Origin: Bacteroidaceae bacterium
GTDB taxonomy: Bacteria > Bacteroidota > Bacteroidia > Bacteroidales > Bacteroidaceae
Length of the DNA: 64,000 bases
NCBI GenBank assembly: GCA_017416805.1
Contig: JAFQBB010000008.1
Location: 62,001-126,000, forward strand
Reading direction: 5' to 3'
Shown here: positions 1 through 9,429 of the stretch, in pieces
Numbering within the stretch: position 1 is the stretch's first letter
Layout of the letters: each line of letters begins with the position of its first letter
Translations under genes and position numbers: made by a program
Notes under the pieces: generated by a model
The model's input: only the letters and a program-made list of their open reading frames with translations
Told to the model about the DNA's origin: nothing
Database searches by the model: none

Positions 1-512
<512 letters not shown>

Positions 513-516
513 TATC

Positions 517-3231
517 TCACTCAAACTTCCACCAGTCAAGACGGACATCGCCCTCGGCCTCATCAAAACAGAAGTAGAGGTCATGTACACCTTGGGCACC
601 ACTGACCTTGGTCCTGAACGAGCGGTACTTCTCCACCTTACCGGTAGGCTTGATGGCTACAGTTCCCACCACAGGACCTTCAGGGCTATCAAGGCGGACT
701 GTAAGTTTGGCCGAACCTGTACCAGCAGTCGAAATGGTGAATCGCTTGGCCCCTTCGCCAAAGTCAACACCGCGCAGGCGGATATACTCATCCTTGTCTA
801 TGTGGTAGATGTACATATTGCGCTTACCCTCGGAGAAGGGCATCTTTTCCACTACTCCGGTGTTGTCAAATCCCACCTTGGCGCTCTTCAAGCCATATCC
901 CCAATTCATGGTCTCAGCCTCTACACGGCGATAAGGATTGAAGGTGTGGAGCTGTTCAGCCGGCTGCTGGTCGAGCCAATAAGGCAGTTCGGGAATCGTA
1001 CCATCTGCATTGTACTTCATCTCGGTGAAGGTGACAGAACGACGCTCGTAGTGGCGAAGGATATCAATGTTCTTCAAGTCGTAGTTCTGCCCAAAGAGGT
1101 AAGTGCGTCCCTTGAAGTCGGCAATACCGGGATGGTTACCACGATTACGCGGAGTGTGGTCCATGATGTGTCCCTTATACTCCCACGGTCCTGTAGGACT
1201 CTTGCTCATAGCATAACCGATACCCTCGGGGCAGCAGGTAGAGGCAAAGGCCATGTAGTAGTTGTCGCCACGCTTGTAGCACCATGGCCCTTCCTGATAG
1301 TCGGGAATACGGGGCAGCTTCACAATGTCACCACTGGTAGAAATCATATCCTCGTTCAGTTTCACATAATAGGTATTGGGATTTCCCCAGTACATGTAGG
1401 CCTGTCCGTCATCATCAATGAAGACAGTCGGGTCAATATCCTCCCAATGCTCGCGCTGCCATACCAGAGGTTTACCCAGAGGATCCTTATAAGGGCCGTA
1501 TGGAGAATCGGCAACCAGCACACCGATGCCATGACCATGCAGAGGTGCATAGAGATAATACTTGCCATTGCGTGTCACCGTCTGAATGGCCCAACCACCA
1601 TTATCACGGCTACGCCAAGCAAAGTCCTTGAGTGAGGCTACGGCACCATGTTCGGTCCAATTGACCATGTCGGTAGTGGAATAGAGCAACCAGTCGTACA
1701 TGAAGAATCCTGCCGAACTGCGTTCATTGGGGTCAGCAATATCTTCGGGCGAAGAGTCGTGCGAAGTGAAGAGGAAAAGTGTGTCGCCGACAACCAATGG
1801 TGAGGGGTCAGCGGTGAACTTGGTCTGGGTCATAGGCATATTGGCCTGCTCCACACCACGCATCTCCCACCAGTCAAAGTTCATCAAGTGGGGTCCCTTG
1901 CGGCCTGTGAAGCAGAGATAGAGGTCGTGTACACCTGTCACCTTCGCCTTGACATCGGCTACCAATGTCTGCCACTTTTCCCAACCTCCGGTACCACGTA
2001 CTTCAAGCCGGGCAAGGAGCTGTCCCTTCAAGCTGTCCACACGCACCTCAATAGCACCGCCACGCAAGCCACTGGCCACACGGGCAGTAAAGGTACGGGG
2101 AAACATACGGCCGAAATCAACAGCCTGCAACTTGATATAGTCACCATTGTGGGCATCAGTCACATATACTCCCACCTCATCGTTCTGCTCAGTACGCAAT
2201 CCACGAGAGAAGGCCATGGTTTCAGCCTCCACCTTACGGTAAGGATTGAAAGTACCCACAGGCTTCACACCATCATCAGTAGGAAGGATAGTGGGGAAAG
2301 AGCCATCGGGGTTATAGGTAAACTCTTCAATGGCCACACTACGACCGAAGCCTCCTCCACCAGGCAACTTGCCTGTATGGTAGAAGAAGTAGCTGTGTCC
2401 TTTATAGTCGGCCACTCCGGCATGGTTGGTGAAGGACTTTGTATCAGACAGTGGCATAATCTCGCCGGCATATTTCCATGGTCCTGTAGGCGATGTGGCC
2501 GTACTGTAAGATATATGCTCGGGCACACCACCTGCCGCATAAATAAGTTGGTAAGTACCATTACGTTTGGTCAGCCAAGGGCCTTCCACGTAGCTGTCCT
2601 TATACTTCTTGCCCTGTTCACGGTTTTTCATCAAAGGGGCGCCAAAAGCCTCTTCGGTCATATCGGCCACAATAAGGTCGCCTTCGTAAGAGATCATATC
2701 CTCATTGAGTTTGAGGTAATAGAGCTGCGGATTACCCCAGCACACCCAAGCCTGTCCGTCGTCATCAATGAAGACACTGGGGTCAATATGGTCCCACGAG
2801 CCGTTGTCGAACAAAGGTTTGCCGATAGCGTCACGGAACGGTCCGGTGGGAGAATCACCCACGGCCACACCGATGGCCATACCACCTGAGAGTTTGGAAT
2901 GGGCACAGATGTACCAATAGAACTTCCCGTTGCGCTCGATAGTCTGGGCAGCCCAAGCACGGTCGTCAGCCCACGAGAAGGATTCAAGGGCAAGAGGGGA
3001 ACCATGGTCCACCCAATTGACCATATCGTCTGAAGAATAGACACGCCACTCCTGCATCCAGAAGAAGTCTGCACCGTTCTCATCGTGTCCCGTATATACA
3101 TACATACGGCCGTTGTGAACCAACGGAGCCGGGTCTGTTGTATAACAGGTCTGTACAATCGGATTCTGTGCCAGACTCTGCATAGCCGATGCCAAGACAA
3201 AAGATAAGGCAATAGTTAATTTCTTGTTCAT
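517..3231 (-). CDS. Double GH43-CBM6 arabinofuranosidase/xylosidase
   Basis: Secreted 904-residue protein with signal peptide (about 1-21) and a duplicated architecture: GH43 five-bladed propeller (about 23-315), CBM6-like beta-sandwich (about 328-458), second GH43 (about 466-745), second CBM6-like module (about 768-904). Both propellers keep the GH43 triad. Copy 1 has base Asp33 (TTDPAP), modulator Asp150 (HIDPSVF) and acid Glu216 (YVEGPW). Copy 2 has Asp475 (TADPSP), Asp600 (DIDPTVF) and Glu647 (YQEGPW). Both also share FIDDDGQA and LNEDMIS, so they arose by duplication. GH43 enzymes release arabinose or xylose from arabinoxylan or arabinan; which bond each half cuts cannot be told from sequence. 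The start is 21 bp from the esterase stop upstream, which fits one operon with GH115, esterase and GH43. Confidence 0.88.
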   Translation of the reverse strand: MNKKLTIALSFVLASAMQSLAQNPIVQTCYTTDPAPLVHNGRMYVYTGHDENGADFFWMQEWRVYSSDDMVNWVDHGSPLALESFSWADDRAWAAQTIERNGKFYWYICAHSKLSGGMAIGVAVGDSPTGPFRDAIGKPLFDNGSWDHIDPSVFIDDDGQAWVCWGNPQLYYLKLNEDMISYEGDLIVADMTEEAFGAPLMKNREQGKKYKDSYVEGPWLTKRNGTYQLIYAAGGVPEHISYSTATSPTGPWKYAGEIMPLSDTKSFTNHAGVADYKGHSYFFYHTGKLPGGGGFGRSVAIEEFTYNPDGSFPTILPTDDGVKPVGTFNPYRKVEAETMAFSRGLRTEQNDEVGVYVTDAHNGDYIKLQAVDFGRMFPRTFTARVASGLRGGAIEVRVDSLKGQLLARLEVRGTGGWEKWQTLVADVKAKVTGVHDLYLCFTGRKGPHLMNFDWWEMRGVEQANMPMTQTKFTADPSPLVVGDTLFLFTSHDSSPEDIADPNERSSAGFFMYDWLLYSTTDMVNWTEHGAVASLKDFAWRSRDNGGWAIQTVTRNGKYYLYAPLHGHGIGVLVADSPYGPYKDPLGKPLVWQREHWEDIDPTVFIDDDGQAYMYWGNPNTYYVKLNEDMISTSGDIVKLPRIPDYQEGPWCYKRGDNYYMAFASTCCPEGIGYAMSKSPTGPWEYKGHIMDHTPRNRGNHPGIADFKGRTYLFGQNYDLKNIDILRHYERRSVTFTEMKYNADGTIPELPYWLDQQPAEQLHTFNPYRRVEAETMNWGYGLKSAKVGFDNTGVVEKMPFSEGKRNMYIYHIDKDEYIRLRGVDFGEGAKRFTISTAGTGSAKLTVRLDSPEGPVVGTVAIKPTGKVEKYRSFRTKVSGAQGVHDLYFCFDEAEGDVRLDWWKFE

Positions 3232-3252
3232 AGTGTATATTTATTAATGTTA

Positions 3253-5013
3253 TTATCTCCTCACCACCTTATGGCTCCTGACAGTTCCGTCCGCCATTCT
3301 TTCTCTACATATATATATACCTGGAGAAGTAGGACTCACACAGAGGCCGGCCATGTTGTAATACTCCACACCTACAACGGTGTTTGCAGTTCCCACCTCT
3401 CCGACTACAGAGACATCACCTTTGCGGATGAGAGCCGCTTGTCCCACCACCAAGTCAGCCCAAGGGGCATCGGCCGTATAGTAGGTGACCACATAACGGC
3501 CTTTTTCATGAATCTCGAAAGTCAGAGTCTTCAATGTCGTACCCGAGAAACTGTTGGATGCCGCATTGCCGATATTGGCTGTAGGGGTGAAAGTGCTGGA
3601 ATAGGCCGTAGTGCCATCCACCTTCTCAATAGCAACCGTTACGGGCGAAAAGGTCTCAATGTTCCAATTGGTCACACGGGTAAGGAGTTGGTATCTTCCC
3701 GGATAAAGCGTCAGGGTAACAGATGTCCCCTGGTCTGCATAGCGGGCATATCCGGCTTTCGTCCCTCCTGTCACATTACGGGTGTAAAGTCCCCACTCAA
3801 AGTCTTTCTTCTCGCCTGTAAATTGGAATACACGACTTCCAGAGCCATACCCGGAAGAGAATCCCGTGCGTTTCTCATTACCGTCATACGTGCTCCATCC
3901 TTCAGGCACACTGCCTGCGGCCGTAAACACCTGGGTCAGCAAATAGCTGCCCGTAGGCTCTACCACATTGACAGTCCGTTGGTTGCTGCCTGTGCGTCCC
4001 TCATCGTCAGTGACTACGGCTCGAATGACATGGTTTCCTTTCGACAGGTTATCCAACTCGTACTTGTAAGGGGCCTCGGTCATCTCAGTCAGGAGTGCAT
4101 CATCCAAATAGAATGCCACTTTTGCCACCTTTCCATCCGGATCACTGGCCGTAGCCTGAATGGTAATGGTAGGCACCTCGGAAGCACCTCCAAAGGTGAC
4201 ATACGTAAGTCCGTCATCAGGTGCAGTAAACTTCACCGACGGGTCTTTAATCTCCAACGAGTAGCGCTTGCAGAAGTTCCAGATCTCTTCACCGGTAAAC
4301 ACTATGTCGTTAGAAATCCAATGTCCTTTATTGGCCAACTCGAGCAACACCACTTCGACCCCATTCTCACCGGGTCCCCAGGTATGTTTGGTAATATGAT
4401 TGGCCCGATAGGGCTTCACCACTGTAGCTTTGGTGGGACAACCGTTCCTATTCACCCATCCGGCCATAGTGCCCGACACTCCTCCGAAGTTTACCACATC
4501 ATCGGTTGTACCATGAGTATGAATAATGGGTACAGGACGTGAACTGGTATAATTGCCCCCACCCATGGGATAGCCACTGATAGGCGCGAAGGCTGCAAAG
4601 GTATCGGCCATACGGTTCATGGCATGATAGGTAAACATGCCACCCATAGAGAATCCTGAGATATAGACACGGTTACGGTCAATGTCATACTTGGCCACCA
4701 TTTCATCAATGAGTGCCTGCATAAAGCGCAGGTCGCGGTCTCCACCAATATCCCATCCACGGTCTATACCATTGGGAAAGACGGTAACAAACTTGGCCGT
4801 ATCAGCAATAGCCTCAATCTTCAGCATATCTTTCTGATAGCCTGCATCCTGATTCATTCCGTGACATGAAATGAGCAACGGGCGTTGTGTCCCCAAGTTC
4901 TTGGGGGCATACACAATGTAGTTACGCTGAATGTTATCAACGGTGATATTCTCGGCACACAAAGGAGTGTACATAAGTGCCAAGGCGAATAGTGGTACAA
5001 ATAGCTTCTTCAT
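3253..5013 (-). CDS. Secreted CE1-like (feruloyl-type) esterase with Ig and C-terminal modules
   Basis: 586 residues. Signal peptide (about 1-20), then an alpha/beta-hydrolase of the PHB-depolymerase/feruloyl esterase type (about 25-250) with nucleophile Ser122 in GFSMGG, acid Asp171 or Asp172 in GTTDDVV and His231 in KGHW. A bacterial Ig-like domain follows (about 262-352, DPDGKVAKVAFYLDD). A beta-rich module (about 355-530) contains GYGSGSRVFQF and is shared with the 1247-residue protein encoded at 9430-13173. The tail (about 545-586, YYNMAGLCVSPTSPGIYICR) resembles a sorting signal. Feruloyl esterases free ferulate from arabinoxylan side chains, which suits the GH43 and GH115 neighbours. 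Acetyl ester cleavage is an alternative. Confidence 0.78.
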   Translation of the reverse strand: MKKLFVPLFALALMYTPLCAENITVDNIQRNYIVYAPKNLGTQRPLLISCHGMNQDAGYQKDMLKIEAIADTAKFVTVFPNGIDRGWDIGGDRDLRFMQALIDEMVAKYDIDRNRVYISGFSMGGMFTYHAMNRMADTFAAFAPISGYPMGGGNYTSSRPVPIIHTHGTTDDVVNFGGVSGTMAGWVNRNGCPTKATVVKPYRANHITKHTWGPGENGVEVVLLELANKGHWISNDIVFTGEEIWNFCKRYSLEIKDPSVKFTAPDDGLTYVTFGGASEVPTITIQATASDPDGKVAKVAFYLDDALLTEMTEAPYKYELDNLSKGNHVIRAVVTDDEGRTGSNQRTVNVVEPTGSYLLTQVFTAAGSVPEGWSTYDGNEKRTGFSSGYGSGSRVFQFTGEKKDFEWGLYTRNVTGGTKAGYARYADQGTSVTLTLYPGRYQLLTRVTNWNIETFSPVTVAIEKVDGTTAYSSTFTPTANIGNAASNSFSGTTLKTLTFEIHEKGRYVVTYYTADAPWADLVVGQAALIRKGDVSVVGEVGTANTVVGVEYYNMAGLCVSPTSPGIYICRERMADGTVRSHKVVRR

Positions 5014-5082
5014 TTCTTCATTTTCTATTTATTCTTCTACGTTTTGGGTGCGTTTTTAACCTCATTGTATCACCTGTTAATT

Positions 5083-7659
5083 CTAATATGCATATGAATT
5101 TCCTTTCTCCGGAGGACCAAAATAGCTATAACGATTGTTATCAGGATTAACGACAATACGCTCTACTACAACTTCCGGATCAACCATAATGAGTTTGAGA
5201 GTATGACAGCCAGCTTCTGTCACTGGTAATGTTATCTCCAACCAACGCATATTGTCGAAAACTTCGCTACGCATACGACGGCCACGACCACCCAAAGCTA
5301 GTTTATGACGCTTAGGTAAAGGCTGCAACTTTCCAGAACGGGCAATATTCTCGGGAGTGTATTCACGGAATTCATCATGCAGCCCCTGTCGGGCATCCAC
5401 CATCAACGGTTGGGCATTATCCAACTGGATTCCCAACCGCAAACCACGTTCGGGTTGAATATCCTGTGTCGGAAGGATACCTATGGCAAAAGTGACATTG
5501 CCACTTTGGGGAATATCAAGGTCATACTCCAAGCGTGATCCACCGAAAGAGTCATCAGAGGCAACTGCCACCTTTGTTGCTCCCATGCAACCTTCACCAC
5601 GTCCCAAGTCAGGTAAGAATTGCCAGGCTACGTCACCTTGAGTGATATTACGGCTGAAACGACAGGCGGCAACAGCAAACTCTTGCGCTGAATCTGATAC
5701 TACAGGTTGCGAAGGTTTGACTTTATCAAGTGACACATAACGGAGTTCCGGCAATTGATTACGCTCGGGCATCGACCACATACGATAACCAATATGTTTG
5801 TCCTGCATCATTCCATTCCACTTGCCACCAGATATTTCCTTATTATAATATAAGGTAAGAAGGGAGTCTTTCACAAACAAATCCTTGGCACGGTCAGCAT
5901 AAGCATTGGCACGCCAATCACCACGTTCGGCAAAATAGTGATTGAAAGTAGCTGCCAGATAAATTTCAGCAACACCAGCAGATGCCACAGCCGGATAATA
6001 AACCAATTGGTAATAAGCATCCTGTGCTTCGGCAGGTATGCGGAGTTTTAATGCCTCGGCCTGTTCTGACAATTGGCGCCAAAGCTGTATCTGGCGGTCT
6101 GCTTCGTGATAATTCTCTACACTGAAAATGCCCGGCACCTGCACCTCGGCCTTGCGCCACAGGTTATATTTGGGATATTTGACAAGAATATCTGTAACAT
6201 CATCAGCCACATCTTCTCCAAAGATGCTTGTTGCCCACTGACGGACATAATTCCGTTCATCACCCGGTTGGATGGCATCGGGATTCCAAGCGTAATTCAT
6301 GATGAAATCAATAGGTAACTCCTTAGGCTTGAGGTCACCGACATTAATAATCCAAATGCGGTCAATACCCGACTGATAAGCCAGATTGAGTTGTTCACGA
6401 AGTTTGGGAAGAGGTGAAGTGTTCACCCATCTGTCATTCCATGGACCACCATTCATGTCGATATGGTAGTAGAGCCCCAATCCACCTTTACGCTGGCGTT
6501 CTGCAAGGGGAGCCGTGCGACGTACATATCCCCAATTATTATCACAAAAGAGCAAAGTGACATCATCGGGCACATTGAAACCAGCATCGTAATAACGCTG
6601 CACCTCAGTGAAAATAGCCCACAATTGAGGCACAGCATCGGGGCGACCATAAATGTCTTTTATAATTTCACGCTGACCTTCAATAACACGGGCCAACGTC
6701 TTGATGTTTTCATTGTCATCTCCTTTACCCATAGCCACATCACCATCGCCACGCATACCGATGGTAACCAGATTTTCAAATTTGCGGTTACGATACATGC
6801 CTTCGTAAAAGAACTTGTCCAATCGTTCTTTATTGACAGAATAGTCCCACGGGCCGACTTTTTCCTTTCTATAAACATACTCCTTATGAGCACGCATCAT
6901 AGGTTCGTGATGACTAGTACCCATAACGATTCCGTATTCATCAGCCAAACGAGGGCTTTCGGGATCATCTTCATTGAAACGACTATCCCACATGGCCGGC
7001 CACAAATAGTTGGCTTTCAGTCGGAGGAGCAATTCAAACATACGACTATACCCTTTGGAATTGATACCTCCAAAGAGTTGGTTGTTCCATCCGCCAAACG
7101 AAGGCCACTCATCATTAATGAAAATGCCACGATATTTCACCTTAGGCGAAGGTTGTACCACACATCCTCCGGTATAATACAATTCATCCTGATGACGGAC
7201 TGGCGCATCTGCCCACCAATACCAAGGCGACACCCCTATCTGACGACTGATTTCATAAATTCCGTAAATAGTACCACGTTTGTCACTGCCAGCAATCACC
7301 AGGTTGTTGTCAACCACATCAATCAGATAAGATTCCCACTGGCCACGCACTTGGCTGACATCAATCCGCCCCCGCTTGATTAGTTGGTCTATCAAACGGC
7401 TTTTACCAATGGTTCCCACCAAGATGTTTCCTTGTGAAAACTTGCGGCCAAGCACCACTTCTGAAGCATGTCCGGAAACTTTGCGCACATCATCGCCCAA
7501 ATCGCGAGCCGCGCGGATGACTCCTTTCCAGTCTTTATCATCAACCACAATAGTAGCCGTCTGCCCGCCTGAAGCGATACAGAAACGAGCAACTTCTTCT
7601 GCACACAAAAAGATGCAGGAAAGCATCCATACGAAGAATGTTACAACCAGTTTTTTCAT
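5083..7659 (-). CDS. GH115 xylan alpha-1,2-glucuronidase
   Basis: 858 residues with a signal peptide (about 1-20). It matches glycoside hydrolase family 115 along its length: an N-terminal alpha/beta domain (about 25-165, VDNNLVIAGSDKRGTIYGIY), then the central TIM barrel with the family stretches RGIFINDEWPSFGGW (about 177-191), LKANYLWPAMWDSRFNEDDP and GTSHHEPMMRAH, then a helical region, and a C-terminal beta domain with the GEGCMGATKV block. The usual length of the family is 800-1000, so it looks complete. GH115 enzymes remove glucuronic or 4-O-methylglucuronic acid from polymeric glucuronoxylan. It starts 7 bp after the upstream GH43 stop, indicating co-transcription. Family call is firm; exact substrate is family knowledge. 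Confidence 0.93.
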   Translation of the reverse strand: MKKLVVTFFVWMLSCIFLCAEEVARFCIASGGQTATIVVDDKDWKGVIRAARDLGDDVRKVSGHASEVVLGRKFSQGNILVGTIGKSRLIDQLIKRGRIDVSQVRGQWESYLIDVVDNNLVIAGSDKRGTIYGIYEISRQIGVSPWYWWADAPVRHQDELYYTGGCVVQPSPKVKYRGIFINDEWPSFGGWNNQLFGGINSKGYSRMFELLLRLKANYLWPAMWDSRFNEDDPESPRLADEYGIVMGTSHHEPMMRAHKEYVYRKEKVGPWDYSVNKERLDKFFYEGMYRNRKFENLVTIGMRGDGDVAMGKGDDNENIKTLARVIEGQREIIKDIYGRPDAVPQLWAIFTEVQRYYDAGFNVPDDVTLLFCDNNWGYVRRTAPLAERQRKGGLGLYYHIDMNGGPWNDRWVNTSPLPKLREQLNLAYQSGIDRIWIINVGDLKPKELPIDFIMNYAWNPDAIQPGDERNYVRQWATSIFGEDVADDVTDILVKYPKYNLWRKAEVQVPGIFSVENYHEADRQIQLWRQLSEQAEALKLRIPAEAQDAYYQLVYYPAVASAGVAEIYLAATFNHYFAERGDWRANAYADRAKDLFVKDSLLTLYYNKEISGGKWNGMMQDKHIGYRMWSMPERNQLPELRYVSLDKVKPSQPVVSDSAQEFAVAACRFSRNITQGDVAWQFLPDLGRGEGCMGATKVAVASDDSFGGSRLEYDLDIPQSGNVTFAIGILPTQDIQPERGLRLGIQLDNAQPLMVDARQGLHDEFREYTPENIARSGKLQPLPKRHKLALGGRGRRMRSEVFDNMRWLEITLPVTEAGCHTLKLIMVDPEVVVERIVVNPDNNRYSYFGPPEKGNSYAY

Positions 7660-7666
7660 AAATCAC

Positions 7667-9253
7667 TCATTTTTCTCCTCTTTCATAAACAAATTCATCT
7701 ACATCCACATAGCCTCCAGGTTGCTTGGTGGCATAGTTGAAGATGGCATAGCGGGTTCCCATGAAGAGCAACCGGTAGTCGAAACGCATCTTGTAGGGCT
7801 GACCGATGGGAATCCATTCACCTTTACCCATTCTATAATAGAAGGTAGCCATATCCTGTCCCCGGTTGAAATCGGCATCAATGCGGAGCTGGATACTCTT
7901 TGCCTTCTTCAGGTTCACCTGTCCGATGATTTCTTCATCCACCTTAGTGACAGCTTTCTCCCTGTCAGTCAAATGTACTTGAGTATTGGACTGGATCAAC
8001 GTATAGTTCTTCCCGTCACGGGCAATGGTGAGCACTCCTGAATGACCATTGAAGGCTGCAAATCCGCAACGGTCACCATCCTTCATATGGCTAAGGTCAA
8101 GGGTGACGTACGCTGAACAGGTAGGACCTTCCATACGCTGACTGATGGTGTTGCGTGCTTCGTACAGGTTGGAGACCACCTTGTTGGTCTTCAGGCGGAG
8201 GAATCCCTTGCGCTCAGTGAGCGACCAAGCTTCATCCACCGGATTATGGTTCCACTGCCACAGCAGATGCAACTTCTCATCATCGAAATCGTCACTTATC
8301 ACCAGGCGGGTATCCTTCACCTCATCACCACCTTGAGGCATAACATCCGGCACAAGTCCGTCCTCATTGCCCAAGATAGGCCATCCGTCAATCCAACGGC
8401 AAGGCATGTGGGTGAGCACACGCCCCACTCCACCACGATCCTGGAAGATGACGCCATACCACTTGCCATCGTTACCATCCACAATGGTTCCCTGTCCTAC
8501 ATGTCCGAACTTGGCAAAGTCGCTTTGCAGAATCACCTTCTTTTCATACGGACCACGGATGTCATCGGCTCTGTAGCACACCTGACGGCGATAACGCCCG
8601 GGAGCCCACACGTGCGAAATCATCAACAAGTAGTATTTGCCTTCATGCTTGATCATGCGCGAACCTTCCAGCAGGCCGGTTTCATCAGCTTCGCGCTCAA
8701 AGATCTTACGGTCTGAGCCGGGAATCACACTCTTCAAGTCCCCCGACAGTTCCACCATCTCACCCGTACCATAGACCACATACACGCGGTCATCATCATC
8801 GAAGAAGAGTGATGCATCGTGAAAGTGGCGCAAGCGGGAATGTACAGTCCATGGACCTGCAGCATCCTTGGCCGTCATGATGTAGGTATCGCCTCCCCTA
8901 CTGTCGTTTGGAGCAAACAGGGCATAAAAGGTTCCCTTGTGGTACTTCAACGAAGTGGCCCACTGGCCGCGGCCGTATGCCGTACCCTCTTCCATGTCAT
9001 ATTTGGGCGAATCGGTCAGTTTGTCGAACAAGTAGCCAATGACTTCCCAATTGGAGAAATCTTTACTACGCATGATGGGGGCACCGGGCATCAGGTGCAT
9101 AGTGGTAGTGACCATGTAATAGTAGTCACCCACACGGATCACATCGGGGTCGGGCGTATCGGCCCAAATCATGGGATTACGGACTATAGCCGACACACTA
9201 CCGGCAAAAAGCATCAGGACAGATGCCACAAGAAGGGTAAATCGCTTCATCAT
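7667..9253 (-). CDS. GH43 beta-xylosidase/arabinofuranosidase with C-terminal sandwich domain
   Basis: 528 residues with signal peptide (about 1-22). A GH43 propeller (about 25-315) has base Asp35 (TPDPDVI), modulator Asp146 (FHDASLFFDDD) and acid Glu196 (LLEGSRM). A concanavalin-A-like beta-sandwich (about 325-528) of the kind found in beta-xylosidases completes the active-site rim. It resembles subfamily 12-type enzymes acting on xylo- or arabinoxylo-oligosaccharides. It is the first gene of the run GH43, GH115, esterase, GH43-GH43, CE6, directly after a terminator and a -7 box, so it probably heads the transcript. Confidence 0.9.
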   Translation of the reverse strand: MMKRFTLLVASVLMLFAGSVSAIVRNPMIWADTPDPDVIRVGDYYYMVTTTMHLMPGAPIMRSKDFSNWEVIGYLFDKLTDSPKYDMEEGTAYGRGQWATSLKYHKGTFYALFAPNDSRGGDTYIMTAKDAAGPWTVHSRLRHFHDASLFFDDDDRVYVVYGTGEMVELSGDLKSVIPGSDRKIFEREADETGLLEGSRMIKHEGKYYLLMISHVWAPGRYRRQVCYRADDIRGPYEKKVILQSDFAKFGHVGQGTIVDGNDGKWYGVIFQDRGGVGRVLTHMPCRWIDGWPILGNEDGLVPDVMPQGGDEVKDTRLVISDDFDDEKLHLLWQWNHNPVDEAWSLTERKGFLRLKTNKVVSNLYEARNTISQRMEGPTCSAYVTLDLSHMKDGDRCGFAAFNGHSGVLTIARDGKNYTLIQSNTQVHLTDREKAVTKVDEEIIGQVNLKKAKSIQLRIDADFNRGQDMATFYYRMGKGEWIPIGQPYKMRFDYRLLFMGTRYAIFNYATKQPGGYVDVDEFVYERGEK

Positions 9254-9277
9254 ATATCAGGACTTTATTAGTTTCGA

Positions 9278-9285
9278 CAAAAATA
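9278..9285 (-). promoter_or_regulatory. -7 promoter box (TATTTTTG) for the xylan enzyme operon
   Basis: The minus strand reads TATTTTTG, matching the Bacteroidetes -7 consensus TAnnTTTG, 25 bases upstream of the GH43 start and downstream of the preceding terminator. No clear -33 TTTG is seen at the usual spacing. Confidence 0.5.
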
Positions 9286-9354
9286 GAGAAGATTCTCCAC
9301 TATAAGTACCACTGATGTTTCTTATATGTTTCTATTTGTTGCATACCCCACAAA

Positions 9355-9396
9355 ATAAGGGCGGGCAAGCACGCCATTACAGCCTGCTTGCCCGCC
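9355..9396 (-). terminator. Rho-independent terminator of the 1247-residue surface protein gene
   Basis: A perfect 12-bp stem (9360-9371 with 9385-9396, GGCGGGCAAGCA and its complement) with a 13-base loop lies just past the stop on the minus strand, followed by a T-rich run (CTTATTTTG). It separates this gene from the downstream GH43 operon. Confidence 0.85.
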
Positions 9397-9429
9397 ACGG
9401 ACATTATTCAAATGATGATTACCTTATTC

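Noticed and set aside
9360..9396. GC-rich inverted repeat as an insertion-sequence end
   Set aside because: Position right after a stop codon with a T-rich tail makes a terminator the simpler explanation.
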